From assembly GCF_028682475.1 (NCBI RefSeq), contig NZ_JANHLE010000016.1, positions 62,001 through 126,000 of the forward strand: a stretch of DNA of 64,000 nt. Direction: 5' to 3'. Positions 9,167-17,613 of the stretch are shown piece by piece; the first letter of the stretch is position 1, and every line of letters begins with the position of its first letter. Source of the stretch: Pseudomonas putida (GTDB lineage: Bacteria > Pseudomonadota > Gammaproteobacteria > Pseudomonadales > Pseudomonadaceae). The position numbers and the translations under genes were made by a program. Below the pieces are notes generated by a model. That model had not been told where the DNA came from and did not search any database. It worked only from the letters and a program-made list of their open reading frames with translations.

Positions 9167-9829
9167 ATGCCCGTTTTAGCCTGGTCCACCATCGACACCG
9201 TACTCCTGGATATGGACGGTACCCTGCTGGACCTGCACTACGACAACCATTTCTGGCTCGAACACCTGCCCCAGCGCTATGCCGAGCTGCACGGTATCAG
9301 CCGGACGATGGCCGAACTGGAAATGCAGCCCTTGTTCGAACAGCACGCCGGCTCGCTGAACTGGTACTGCCTGGATTTCTGGAGCCGCGAGCTGAATCTG
9401 CCGGTGCGCGAACTGAAGCTGGAAACCGCTCATTTGATCGCCTTGCGCCCGGACGCGGACACCTTCCTCCAGGCCATCAAGCAGGCCGGCAAGCGGGTGA
9501 TCCTGATCACCAACGCCCACCGCGACTCGCTGTCAACGAAACTGGAGCGGGTGGAACTTGCGCCCTACTTCGAACGCCTGATCAGCTCGCATGACTACGG
9601 TTATCCCAAGGAAAACCCGCAGTTCTGGGAGGCTTTGCAGGCCGATATCAACTTCATGCCTGAACGCAGCCTGTTTATCGATGACACCTTGCCGATCCTG
9701 CGCAGCGCCCGTGATTTCGGCGTGGCGCACCTGCTTGCGGTGCGCCAGCCGGATAGCCGCAAAGGGCCACGGGATACCGAGGAGTTCGCGGCGGTCGAAG
9801 ACTACCGGGCGTTACTCGAAGGCTTGTGA
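9167..9829 (+). CDS. yrfG: GMP/IMP nucleotidase, HAD family
   Basis: YrfG dephosphorylates GMP and IMP. The 220-residue protein has HAD motif I LLDMDGTLLDLHYDN at residues 12-26, motif II ILITNAH, and the motif III/IV region PKENPQFW...LFIDDTLPIL. The ATG at 9167 was chosen because it places motif I close to the N-terminus, as in the family. yrfG beside nudE is conserved across gammaproteobacteria. The stop abuts the stop of the LysM gene on the other strand. Confidence 0.93.
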   Translation: MPVLAWSTIDTVLLDMDGTLLDLHYDNHFWLEHLPQRYAELHGISRTMAELEMQPLFEQHAGSLNWYCLDFWSRELNLPVRELKLETAHLIALRPDADTFLQAIKQAGKRVILITNAHRDSLSTKLERVELAPYFERLISSHDYGYPKENPQFWEALQADINFMPERSLFIDDTLPILRSARDFGVAHLLAVRQPDSRKGPRDTEEFAAVEDYRALLEGL

Positions 9830-10270
9830 TTACTCGGGAATGCGCAGCGACTGGCCCGGATAGATCTTGTCCGGGTGTTTGAGCATCGGCTTGTTGGCTT
9901 CAAAGATCTTGTTGTACAGATTGGCGTTGCCATACACCGCCAGCGAAATCGCGCTGAGGGTATCGCCCTTCTTCACGACCACAAAACGCGCAGCGGCGAC
10001 GACCGGCCCGGTCACCGTGATCTGATCATCCACGGTCGCCACGCCGGCAATGTTGCCCAGCGCCAGCAGGATCTTCTCCTTTTCTTCCTGGCTGGCCACT
10101 TCTCCGGTGACGGTCACCTTGTCGCCATCGACCGTGGCCTTGATGTTCGGGTTGCCGAGGCCAACCGCTTCCACGTGCTTCTGCAACTGCTCGCTGGCAT
10201 TGGCATTACCTGGGGTCAGCAGGTCGATGATTTTCTCACCGGCTTCTTTGATGAAACTGAAAATGCTCAT
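9830..10270 (-). CDS. kbp: BON-LysM protein (YgaU/Kbp type)
   Basis: This 146-residue soluble protein has an N-terminal BON domain (about 45-90) and a C-terminal LysM domain with VKKGDTLSAISLAVYG and PGQSLRIPE. That is the architecture of E. coli YgaU/Kbp, a cytoplasmic potassium-binding protein. No signal peptide is visible, which fits a cytosolic location despite the LysM domain. The start ATG at 10270 gives the family length. It is divergent from a LysR-type regulator 84 bp away. Confidence 0.88.
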   Translation of the reverse strand: MSIFSFIKEAGEKIIDLLTPGNANASEQLQKHVEAVGLGNPNIKATVDGDKVTVTGEVASQEEKEKILLALGNIAGVATVDDQITVTGPVVAAARFVVVKKGDTLSAISLAVYGNANLYNKIFEANKPMLKHPDKIYPGQSLRIPE

Positions 10271-10354
10271 ACCGCTCTCCTTGGTGATGAATCTCGGAGC
10301 CTGGAGTCTAGGACAGGTTAGAATGCTTCGCCTGCTTTGCGCCACGGAGCGACG

Positions 10355-11242
10355 ATGGACATCAAACAACTCAAATTCCTCATCGCCCTGGATGAAACCC
10401 GCCACTTCGGCCAAGCCGCCGCCCGCTGCCATGTAACCCAACCGACCCTGTCCATGCGCCTGCGCAATCTGGAGCAGGAGCTGGACCTGGCCCTGGTCAA
10501 CCGTGGCCAGCGCTTCGAAGGCTTCACTGCCCAGGGCGAGCGGGTACTGGCCTGGGCGCGTACGGTGATTGCTGCTTACGATGGCCTGCACGCCGAAGCC
10601 GCTGCCTGCCGTGGCCATCTGGTCGGTAACCTGCGCCTGGGCGTGGTGCCGCTGTCGAGTTTCGATCCGTTGCCCTTGCTGCAACGCCTGCACCAGCACC
10701 ACCCGGACCTGAACTTCGAACTCAGCGCGCTGAGCTCCGAACAGATCCTTGAACAGCTGACCAGCAATCGTCTGGACCTGGGCGTGTCCTACCTCGAACG
10801 CCTGGACCACGAGCGCTTTCTGTCCCTGCCTCTGGGCGAAACCCGCATGGGCTTGTTGTATGACCCAGATCATTTTCGCTTCGACGAACAGCCCTTAAGC
10901 TGGCAGGCATTGACCGAACTGCCGCTGGGCCTGCTGACCGCCGGCATGCACTTTCGCCAGTCGATCGATCACAACTTTCACAGCCGGGGGCTGGAGCCGC
11001 GCTTGCTGCTGCAGACCGATGCCGTCCATCAGCTGGTGCAGGCGGTCGGCGGTGGTTTGTGTTGCGCGATCATGCCGCTGGCGGCAGGCCTTGAAGTCCT
11101 CACCGAACGGCTGCGCCTGCAACCGATCGAGCAGGCCAGTACCCTCGCGCCACTGGGCCTGATCATGCGGCGTACGGCGCCACGCTCGGCCCTGGCCGAA
11201 GCCTGCCTGGCTGAATTTCAAGCCTTGCAAAGCGGTGCCTGA
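10355..11242 (+). CDS. LysR-type transcriptional regulator
   Basis: This is a 295-residue LysR-family regulator. The N-terminal winged helix has FGQAAARCHVTQPTLSMRLR at about residues 16-35, followed by a substrate-binding-like co-inducer domain. The start ATG at 10355 gives MDIKQLKFLI, the usual LysR opening. It lies upstream of fdhD and the molybdoenzyme on the same strand, separated by 92 bp, and may regulate them, but the sequence does not prove this. The inducer is unknown. Confidence 0.9.
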   Translation: MDIKQLKFLIALDETRHFGQAAARCHVTQPTLSMRLRNLEQELDLALVNRGQRFEGFTAQGERVLAWARTVIAAYDGLHAEAAACRGHLVGNLRLGVVPLSSFDPLPLLQRLHQHHPDLNFELSALSSEQILEQLTSNRLDLGVSYLERLDHERFLSLPLGETRMGLLYDPDHFRFDEQPLSWQALTELPLGLLTAGMHFRQSIDHNFHSRGLEPRLLLQTDAVHQLVQAVGGGLCCAIMPLAAGLEVLTERLRLQPIEQASTLAPLGLIMRRTAPRSALAEACLAEFQALQSGA

Positions 11243-11334
11243 TCGACGCCGTCTATCAAGGCATCAGCATTAGCGATTAGACGATACCCGAGCGCAAGCC
11301 TAGGCTTAAACCAGACCAGCCGCCGGTATCTCTA

Positions 11335-12165
11335 ATGAGCACAACACCTCCGGCCTGCGCGGCGTCCGCCCCCCTGACTGCGCCCGCGGCCAGCAACCGC
11401 TATGACTACAGCCACCTGACCGATGCCAGCCAGGCCAGCACACCACTGGCCGAAGAAGTCGCCCTGGGCATTGCCTACAACGGCATCAACCAGGCGGTCA
11501 TGCTGGTGAGCCCGACCGACCTTGAAGACTTTATCGTCGGTTTCAGCCTCGGCAGCGGCATCATCACTTCGCCCGACGACATCTATGACCTCAAGCTCAC
11601 CGGCCGGGGGTCGGCGATCAGCGCGGAAGTGGAAATCGCCAGCCGCGCCTTCTGGAACCTGAAAGACCAGCGCCGCCAGTTGGCCGGCACCAGTGGCTGC
11701 GGTCTGTGCGGGGTCGAAGCCCTGGAACAGGCCCTACCGGAACTCAAGGTGTTGCCTGGCGCCCCGCTGCCGCCTGCGCACTGGCTCGATGGTCTGCGCC
11801 AGCGCATCGATGCTTTCCAGCCGCTCGGCCAGCACTGCGGTGCGGTGCACGCGGCACTGTTCATGAACAATCAGGGTGAACTGCTGCTGGGCCGCGAAGA
11901 CATTGGCCGCCACAACGCTCTGGACAAGCTGATCGGCGCCTTGCTGCGCCAGCACATCAGCCTCGACGGCGGACTGGCGATTGTCACCAGCCGCTGCAGC
12001 CTGGAACTGATCCAGAAAGTCCTGCGCGCCGGCATCCAGACCCTGGTCAGCCTGTCGTCGCCCACCGGCCTGGCCCTGCAATGGGCGCGCCGCCACAACC
12101 TCAACCTGATCCATCTGCCCAAACACAGTGCGCCACGGGTGTTCAGCCCCGTGCTGGAGAATTGA
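11335..12165 (+). CDS. fdhD: Formate dehydrogenase accessory sulfurtransferase
   Basis: FdhD passes sulfur from the IscS desulfurase to the molybdenum cofactor of formate-dehydrogenase-like enzymes. The 276-residue protein contains the conserved cysteine loop GTSGCGLCGVEALEQA, the HAALFMN segment and GREDIGRHNALDKLIG. The N-terminal extension of about 20 residues is Ala/Pro-rich. It ends two bases before the molybdoenzyme start codon, so the two are almost certainly co-transcribed and FdhD should serve that enzyme. Confidence 0.95.
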   Translation: MSTTPPACAASAPLTAPAASNRYDYSHLTDASQASTPLAEEVALGIAYNGINQAVMLVSPTDLEDFIVGFSLGSGIITSPDDIYDLKLTGRGSAISAEVEIASRAFWNLKDQRRQLAGTSGCGLCGVEALEQALPELKVLPGAPLPPAHWLDGLRQRIDAFQPLGQHCGAVHAALFMNNQGELLLGREDIGRHNALDKLIGALLRQHISLDGGLAIVTSRCSLELIQKVLRAGIQTLVSLSSPTGLALQWARRHNLNLIHLPKHSAPRVFSPVLEN

Positions 12166-12167
12166 CC

Positions 12168-14504
12168 GTGAGTCTGCATCACCAAGCCGATCAGAAGCCC
12201 GTCCCGCGTTACAAGCCCTACCTCGGCGCTGCTGGCGGTTGGGGCGCGCTGCGCAGTGTGGCCCAGGCCTGGATCGGCAGCGACAATGCGCTGAAGAATA
12301 TCCGCGCCCTGCTCAAGACCAACCAGAATGGCGGCTTCGACTGCCCCGGCTGCGCCTGGGGCGATTCGCCGGAAAGCGGCATGGTCAAGTTCTGCGAGAA
12401 CGGCGCCAAAGCGGTGAACTGGGAAGCGACCAAGCGCCGCGTCGATGCGGCGTTTTTTGCCCGTCACAGCGTCACCTCGCTACTGGCCCAGAGTGATTAC
12501 TGGCTCGAATACCAGGGGCGGCTGACCGAACCGATGGTCTACGAGCCAAGCACCGACCGCTACCGCCCGATCGACTGGGACGCGGCTTTCGCCCTGATCG
12601 CCAGCCACCTGCAAAACCTTGCCAGCCCCGACCAGGCCGAGTTCTACACCTCGGGCCGGGCCAGTAACGAGGCGGCGTATCTGTACCAGCTGTTCGTGCG
12701 CGCCTACGGCACCAACAACTTTCCGGACTGCTCGAACATGTGCCACGAAGCCAGTGGCGTGGCCCTGGGCCAGAGTGTCGGGGTCGGCAAAGGCACGGTG
12801 ACGTTTGACGATTTCGAGCACGCCGATGCGATTTTCGTCTGGGGCCAGAACCCCGGCACCAATCACCCGCGCATGCTTGAACCGCTGCGTGAGGCAGTCA
12901 AACGCGGCGCCCAGGTGGTGTGTATCAACCCCCTCAAGGAACGCGGCCTGGAGCGTTTCCAGCACCCACAACATCCACTGGAAATGCTCACCAACGGCGA
13001 TCGTCCAACCAACACCGCGTACTTCCGCCCGGCACTGGGCGGCGACATGGCGCTGTTGCGCGGCATGGCCAAGTTCCTCTTGCAGTGGGAGCGCGAAGCC
13101 CTGGCCAGCAACGCCCCGGCGATCTTCGATCATGACTTCCTCAATCAGCACACCCAAGGCGTGCACGAGTATCTGCAGGCGGTGGATAACACCTCCTGGG
13201 CCCAGATCGAGACCCAGTCCGGGCTGAGCCTGGCCGATATCGAACAGGCCGCGCGGATGTACTGCAAAGCCGGCAAAGTCATCATGTGCTGGGCCATGGG
13301 CATCACCCAGCACCGCCACTCGGTGGCGACCATCCAGGAAATCGCCAACCTGATGCTGCTGCGTGGCAACCTCGGCGTTCCCGGTGCCGGCCTGTGCCCG
13401 GTGCGCGGCCACAGCAACGTCCAGGGCGACCGGACCATGGGCATCAACGAACGCCCGCCAGTGGCCCTGCTCGATGCCCTGGAGCGTCGCTTCAGCTTCA
13501 AGGTGCCACGCCACAACGGCCACAACACCGTGGAAGCGATTGGCGCCATGCTCACCGGTCAAGCCAAGGTGTTCATCGGCCTTGGCGGCAACTTTGCCCA
13601 GGCCACACCCGACACCGAACGCACCGCCCAGGCCCTGCGCAGCTGCGAGCTGACCGTGCAGATCAGCACCAAGCTCAACCGCAGCCACCTGGTTCACGGT
13701 AAGCAGGCACTGATCCTGCCGTGCCTGGGCCGCACCGACATCGACCTGCAAAGCACCGGTCCGCAGGCGGTCACGGTGGAGGACTCGTTCAGCATGGTGC
13801 ATGCCTCCAACGGCCAGCTGCAGCCACTGTCACGGCAGATGCGCTCGGAGCCTGCGGTGGTTGCCGGGATTGCCGCTGCCACGCTCAGCGCCAAGCCGGT
13901 GGACTGGCACTGGCTGGTGGCCGACTACGGGCGTATTCGTGATTTGATCAGCGATACCATTCCCGGCTTCGACAACTTCAACCAGCGCCTGGAGCACCCT
14001 GGCGGGTTCTATCTGGGCAACAGCGCCGGGCAACGGCAATGGAAGACCGCCAGCGGCCGGGCCAACTTCAAAGCCAACGGACTGCCGGATGACCTGCTGC
14101 ACGAGTGCGTGCGCGCGACCGGCCAAGTGCCGGACCTGATCATGCAGTCGATGCGCTCCCACGATCAGTACAACACCACCATCTATGGCCTCGACGACCG
14201 CTACCGGGGGGTCAAGGGTCAGCGCAACGTGCTGTTCGCCAACGAGGCCGACATCATCCGCCTGGGCTTTCATCCCGGGCAAAAGGCCGATATCGTTTCA
14301 CTCTGGAGCGATGGCCGCGAACGTCGGGTCAAGGGCTTCACCCTGCTGGCTTTTGATATCCCGGCAGGTCAGGCGGCGGCCTACTACCCGGAAGTCAATC
14401 CGCTGGTACCGCTGGAAAGTGTCGGTGATGGCAGCCATACCCCGACCTCGAAGTTTGTCGCGATCAAACTGCACGCCGCCAGCGACAACGCCCGCATCCT
14501 CTGA
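12168..14504 (+). CDS. YdeP/FdhF-type molybdopterin oxidoreductase
   Basis: This large molybdopterin-dependent oxidoreductase (778 residues) is of the FdhF-alpha / YdeP branch. The start is a GTG with GGAG nine bases upstream. The N-terminus has FDCPGCAWGD and KFCENGAKAVNWE, then TSGRASNEAAYLYQ, DCSNMCHEASG, the pterin-binding WGQNPGTNHPRM, and GVPGAGLCPVRGHSNVQGDR. The C-terminal molydopterin-dinucleotide domain has TIYGLDDRYRGVKGQRNVLF. YdeP in E. coli is linked to acid resistance, but the physiological substrate is not established. There is no partner electron-transfer subunit, only fdhD immediately upstream. Confidence 0.88.
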   Translation: MSLHHQADQKPVPRYKPYLGAAGGWGALRSVAQAWIGSDNALKNIRALLKTNQNGGFDCPGCAWGDSPESGMVKFCENGAKAVNWEATKRRVDAAFFARHSVTSLLAQSDYWLEYQGRLTEPMVYEPSTDRYRPIDWDAAFALIASHLQNLASPDQAEFYTSGRASNEAAYLYQLFVRAYGTNNFPDCSNMCHEASGVALGQSVGVGKGTVTFDDFEHADAIFVWGQNPGTNHPRMLEPLREAVKRGAQVVCINPLKERGLERFQHPQHPLEMLTNGDRPTNTAYFRPALGGDMALLRGMAKFLLQWEREALASNAPAIFDHDFLNQHTQGVHEYLQAVDNTSWAQIETQSGLSLADIEQAARMYCKAGKVIMCWAMGITQHRHSVATIQEIANLMLLRGNLGVPGAGLCPVRGHSNVQGDRTMGINERPPVALLDALERRFSFKVPRHNGHNTVEAIGAMLTGQAKVFIGLGGNFAQATPDTERTAQALRSCELTVQISTKLNRSHLVHGKQALILPCLGRTDIDLQSTGPQAVTVEDSFSMVHASNGQLQPLSRQMRSEPAVVAGIAAATLSAKPVDWHWLVADYGRIRDLISDTIPGFDNFNQRLEHPGGFYLGNSAGQRQWKTASGRANFKANGLPDDLLHECVRATGQVPDLIMQSMRSHDQYNTTIYGLDDRYRGVKGQRNVLFANEADIIRLGFHPGQKADIVSLWSDGRERRVKGFTLLAFDIPAGQAAAYYPEVNPLVPLESVGDGSHTPTSKFVAIKLHAASDNARIL

Positions 14505-14523
14505 CCGCATTCTCTATTCGAGA

Positions 14524-14560
14524 ATCAAAAAAAAGGCCCTGGCAGCGATGCCGGGGCCTT
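14524..14560 (-). terminator. Rho-independent terminator reading on the minus strand
   Basis: A strong hairpin (AAGGCCC-t-GGCA-gcga-TGCC-g-GGGCCTT, 14533-14560) is flanked on its left by eight A's. Read on the minus strand this is a stem followed by eight U's, an ideal intrinsic terminator. On the plus strand the stem is followed by GTCTC, so it would be a poor terminator for the molybdoenzyme gene. No minus-strand gene lies immediately to the right. Confidence 0.75.
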
Positions 14561-14718
14561 GTCTCAAGTAAGCTCAGACAGCGTAAAATCAAGAAAGTTT
14601 CACAGTGAAAACAGTAACTTAGCGAATTGTGTACAAGTCGTGTTACTCGTCGGATTTCCGTTGCCAGCCCCCTTCGCCAGCCTCAGGATCGCCTCGTCAT
14701 CCCTATGAGGCTTTCTTG

Positions 14719-15192
14719 ATGAAGTACTCCTCGATTCTGTTGTTGTCTCTCGGCCTGCTCAGTGGCGTTGCCTCAGCAGGTGGCACCACCGAAGCCGGTA
14801 TCGGCGGCGCATTGGGTGGGGTACTGGGCTCAGTGGTCGGTAATTCCATCGGCGGCAGCACTGGCTCAACGATCGGCGCGGGCCTTGGCGGTGCGGCAGG
14901 CAGTGCGGTCGGTGCGAACAAGCACAGCCGTGGTGAAGCGGCCATCGGTGGCGCCTTGGGCGCAGCGGGCGGTAACGCAATCGGCCGCAGCGTGGGCGGC
15001 ACTACGGGTGGCTACATGGGTGCCGCCGCAGGCGGTGGTGCCGGCGGTGCGCTGGGTAACTACATGGGCAAAGAAGCGGACGAGGAAGATTATCGCCATA
15101 GCCGACGTGGCTACGACGACCGTCGTTACTACCACGACCGTGGCCACCACTATGGTCATCGCAAGCACAAGAAGCACTGGCGCCACCGCTAA
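14719..15192 (+). CDS. Glycine-zipper protein with basic His-rich tail
   Basis: This 157-residue protein has a signal peptide (MKYSSILLLSLGLLSGVASA). A low-complexity glycine-zipper region with GGALGGVLGSVVGNSIGG and similar repeats follows (about 25-120). The last 35 residues are strongly charged and rich in His, Arg, Lys and Tyr (for example YYHDRGHHYGHRKHKKH). Glycine-zipper proteins of this kind are envelope-associated and may insert in the outer membrane. I chose the ATG at 14719 because it has TGAGG eight bases upstream and starts the signal peptide. Function unknown; the His-rich tail could bind metal or nucleic acid. Confidence 0.8.
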   Translation: MKYSSILLLSLGLLSGVASAGGTTEAGIGGALGGVLGSVVGNSIGGSTGSTIGAGLGGAAGSAVGANKHSRGEAAIGGALGAAGGNAIGRSVGGTTGGYMGAAAGGGAGGALGNYMGKEADEEDYRHSRRGYDDRRYYHDRGHHYGHRKHKKHWRHR

Positions 15193-15219
15193 GCGTGCCT
15201 GGGCTTAAGCCAATCTCTT

Positions 15220-15245
15220 AGTCCCTGCCCTCACCGACAGGGACT
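15220..15245 (+). terminator. Candidate weak terminator after glycine-zipper gene
   Basis: AGTCCCTG at 15220-15227 and CAGGGACT at 15238-15245 form an 8-bp stem with a 10-nt loop, 28 bp past the stop. No T-run follows, so termination would be weak or Rho-assisted. The rest of the 289-bp gap up to cheR shows nothing clear. Confidence 0.4.
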
Positions 15246-15481
15246 TCGAGCGTTCCATCCGCGTTACCGCTCAAGCCGTTCAGGCAAATCTCCCGCTGAC
15301 TCAGCAAAGCCCCACAGCGCCCTATTACCCCTACCCTGTCTATGGCCTTAGGGGACACCCCGATTCTGCCAGTAATAGCCAGTAGCTATCATCGATCATT
15401 CCCCAATCAGCCAATGGACGCAGGGAATGCGCATCGATTCTGCAACGCCGACCCGACGGCTCATTGCCCGCAGAGGCTGAT

Positions 15482-16297
15482 ATGCCGGCCGGCAAACGCT
15501 TACCCGCGCTCAACGAAATACAGTTCCTGGAGCTGCAATCACTGGTCGAACAGGCTTCGGGCGTGGTTCTGTCAGCGGACCGCCGCGTGGTCATTGCAGC
15601 CCGCCTGGCCCGGCGCCTGCGCCACTGTCAGTTGGCGACTTTCGCCGACTACCTGCACCTGCTCACGCTGCCGGAACAGCATGCCGAGCGCCAGCGTGTG
15701 GTCGAACTGCTGGTCGCCAAAGAGACCTATTTCTTCCGTGAGCACCGGCATTTCGAGTTCCTTGCCCACTGGCTTGCCGAGCACCCCGCTCCTGCGCGCC
15801 TGTGGAGCGCCGCCTGCGCGTCTGGCGAAGAGGCCTACAGCCTGGCCATGGTCGCCAGCGAGCACGCCGCCAACGACAACTGGCGCATCCTCGCCAGCGA
15901 CATGAGCCCTGGCATGCTCGGACTTGCCCGCGAGGGCATCTACGACATCGCCCAGGCTCGTTACTTTCCACAGGGCTGGCTGCAGCGATACTGCCAGTGT
16001 GGCGTTGGCGAAATGGCCGGGCGCCTGCAAATACAGTCCGCCCTGCGTGAGCGTGTCAGCTTGCGGCAAATCAATCTGATCCAGGCATTGCCTGATGACC
16101 TTGGCGTGTTCGATGCGATATTGCTGCGTAATCTGCTGAGCTGTTTCAGTCAGGATGACAAGCAGCGGGTGGTCGAGCGCCTGCTGGCCCGACTGCGCCC
16201 GGGCGGGCTGCTGTTGATCGGCCACAGCGAAAGCATTCACGGGCTTGATCTGCCATTACGGCCGATACTGCCCTCGGTGTTCGAGCACCTATGTTGA
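15482..16297 (+). CDS. CheR-family protein-glutamate methyltransferase
   Basis: This 271-residue SAM-dependent methyltransferase has an N-terminal CheR all-helical domain and then LVAKETYFFREHRHF (about 75-90). The SAM site is WSAACASGEEAYSLAM, with LASDMSP after it, LLRNLLSCFSQDDKQ, where chemotaxis CheR normally has a CRN-x-L-x-YF motif, and IGHSESI at the end. There are no che genes around it, so it is an orphan that may methylate a receptor elsewhere or an unrelated target. A TTG 18 bp upstream could also start it, but the ATG at 15482 has GAGG just upstream. Confidence 0.85.
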   Translation: MPAGKRLPALNEIQFLELQSLVEQASGVVLSADRRVVIAARLARRLRHCQLATFADYLHLLTLPEQHAERQRVVELLVAKETYFFREHRHFEFLAHWLAEHPAPARLWSAACASGEEAYSLAMVASEHAANDNWRILASDMSPGMLGLAREGIYDIAQARYFPQGWLQRYCQCGVGEMAGRLQIQSALRERVSLRQINLIQALPDDLGVFDAILLRNLLSCFSQDDKQRVVERLLARLRPGGLLLIGHSESIHGLDLPLRPILPSVFEHLC

Positions 16298-16415
16298 GCT
16301 GCGCTGCCGACACCGGCGGCAGACCTTCGACACTGATCACGCGCCGTCGCGGCAGCGCTCATACGGACCGAGCACACCTGCCGCCTCCCAACACTTGCGA
16401 AACAGGCTCGAACCC

Positions 16416-17072
16416 ATGCTTTGCCGAATCCTACTTGCCGACGACTCGCCGCTCTTTCGAGCCGGCCTGCGCGCGTTGCTCGAACAAAAAAAACAATACG
16501 CCGTAATCGGTGACGCAGGTGATGCCATGACCGCTGTCACCCTGGCGGAAAGGCTCAAGCCCGATGTCATCGTTCTCGCCATGACGGCCGACACCCTGGA
16601 CAGTGAGCAGATTCTGCGCGAGTTGTATTTGCGCGCACCAACCTGCCACGTGCTGATGCTCTCGTCACGTTCGGAACTGGATTTCGTCATGCGTTGCCTG
16701 CAACTCGGCGCCCATGGCTTTCTGCTCAAAAGTGCTACCGTGCAAGAACTGGAGCAGGCGTTGCAGGCCTTGAAGAATGGTGGTCAGTACCTGTCTTCGG
16801 CGGTACTACCGATGGTCATCGGCCAGGCCGTCAAACACAGCCGCAAGCGCATGTCGGCAAACAACGCCATGCAGCTGACCACCCGTCAGCTGGAAATCCT
16901 GCGGCTCATCGCCCGTGGCGAAAGCACCCGCTCGATTGCCGACGGTCTGGGCCTGAGCGTGAAAACCATCGAGGCGCACCGCTCACAGATCATGCATCGC
17001 CTGCAGATTCATGATGTGCCGGGCCTGGTCCTGTTTGCGGTACGTGAAGGCATCATTTGCCTGAACGACTGA
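16416..17072 (+). CDS. LuxR-type response regulator with degenerate receiver
   Basis: This 218-residue NarL/LuxR-family regulator has an N-terminal receiver (LLADDSPLFRAGLRALLEQ, 6-24) and a C-terminal helix-turn-helix (LTTRQLEILRLIARGES...LGLSVKTIEAHR, about 150-190). The acidic pair Asp9-Asp10 and the conserved Lys (FLLKSAT) are present. The phosphoacceptor position at the end of the third strand, however, is Ala55 in DVIVLAMTAD instead of Asp. It should therefore not be phosphorylated in the usual way. It follows the orphan cheR gene by 118 bp on the same strand, and no kinase is adjacent. Confidence 0.87.
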   Translation: MLCRILLADDSPLFRAGLRALLEQKKQYAVIGDAGDAMTAVTLAERLKPDVIVLAMTADTLDSEQILRELYLRAPTCHVLMLSSRSELDFVMRCLQLGAHGFLLKSATVQELEQALQALKNGGQYLSSAVLPMVIGQAVKHSRKRMSANNAMQLTTRQLEILRLIARGESTRSIADGLGLSVKTIEAHRSQIMHRLQIHDVPGLVLFAVREGIICLND

Positions 17073-17081
17073 GCGTGCGCC

Positions 17082-17510
17082 TCAGCCTTGCAAGCTCAGT
17101 AGCGCTGCCTGCAACTCGGCCGGCAACGGCACTGGCCGCCCCGAGGCGCGCTCGACGAACACCTGGACCACCTTGCCCGCCGCGCAGGGTTGCGCCTCGC
17201 CGACCCGGAACAAAGCCAACTGATACTCCACCGAACTACCGGCCAGGCGTGCTACCCGCAGTCCGACTTCAAGGGTGTCGGGGAATGCCGGCAAGGCGAA
17301 AAAGTCCGCGGCCGAGCTGACCACAAAACCCAGTACCTCTCCCTCCTGCGGGTCCAGACCGCCCTGCTGCTGGAGGAATGCCTGGATAGTGGTGTCAAAG
17401 TAGCTGTACACCGTGGCACCGGCGATATGGCCGTTGAGGTCGCTGTCCTGCCAGCGCGTGAGGATGGGTTGCAGGTGGGGATAGTCGTGGCGTTGAGGGG
17501 TATCGGTCAT
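17082..17510 (-). CDS. Acyl-CoA thioesterase, 4HBT (YbgC/FadM) family
   Basis: This 142-residue hotdog-fold thioesterase has the 4HBT signature TRWQDSDLNGHIAGATVYSY at about residues 17-36, in which the catalytic Asp is retained. It likely hydrolyses a short- or medium-chain acyl-CoA; the substrate is unknown. The ATG at 17510 is preferred over upstream alternatives because it matches the usual family N-terminus. It converges on the LuxR-type gene with a 9-bp gap. Confidence 0.85.
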   Translation of the reverse strand: MTDTPQRHDYPHLQPILTRWQDSDLNGHIAGATVYSYFDTTIQAFLQQQGGLDPQEGEVLGFVVSSAADFFALPAFPDTLEVGLRVARLAGSSVEYQLALFRVGEAQPCAAGKVVQVFVERASGRPVPLPAELQAALLSLQG

Positions 17511-17613
17511 GGCTGGCCTGTGCTGCTGATACGGATCGAAGAAGCTTCCCACAATCACATCAGAAGTCCTATAGTCGCAATCAACTATAGATCGCATAGC
17601 ATGGGCTCACCGA

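Noticed and set aside
12480..13802. 440-codon open frame antisense to the molybdoenzyme gene
   Set aside because: Lies wholly within a gene with diagnostic molybdopterin motifs; codon bias explains the absence of stops.
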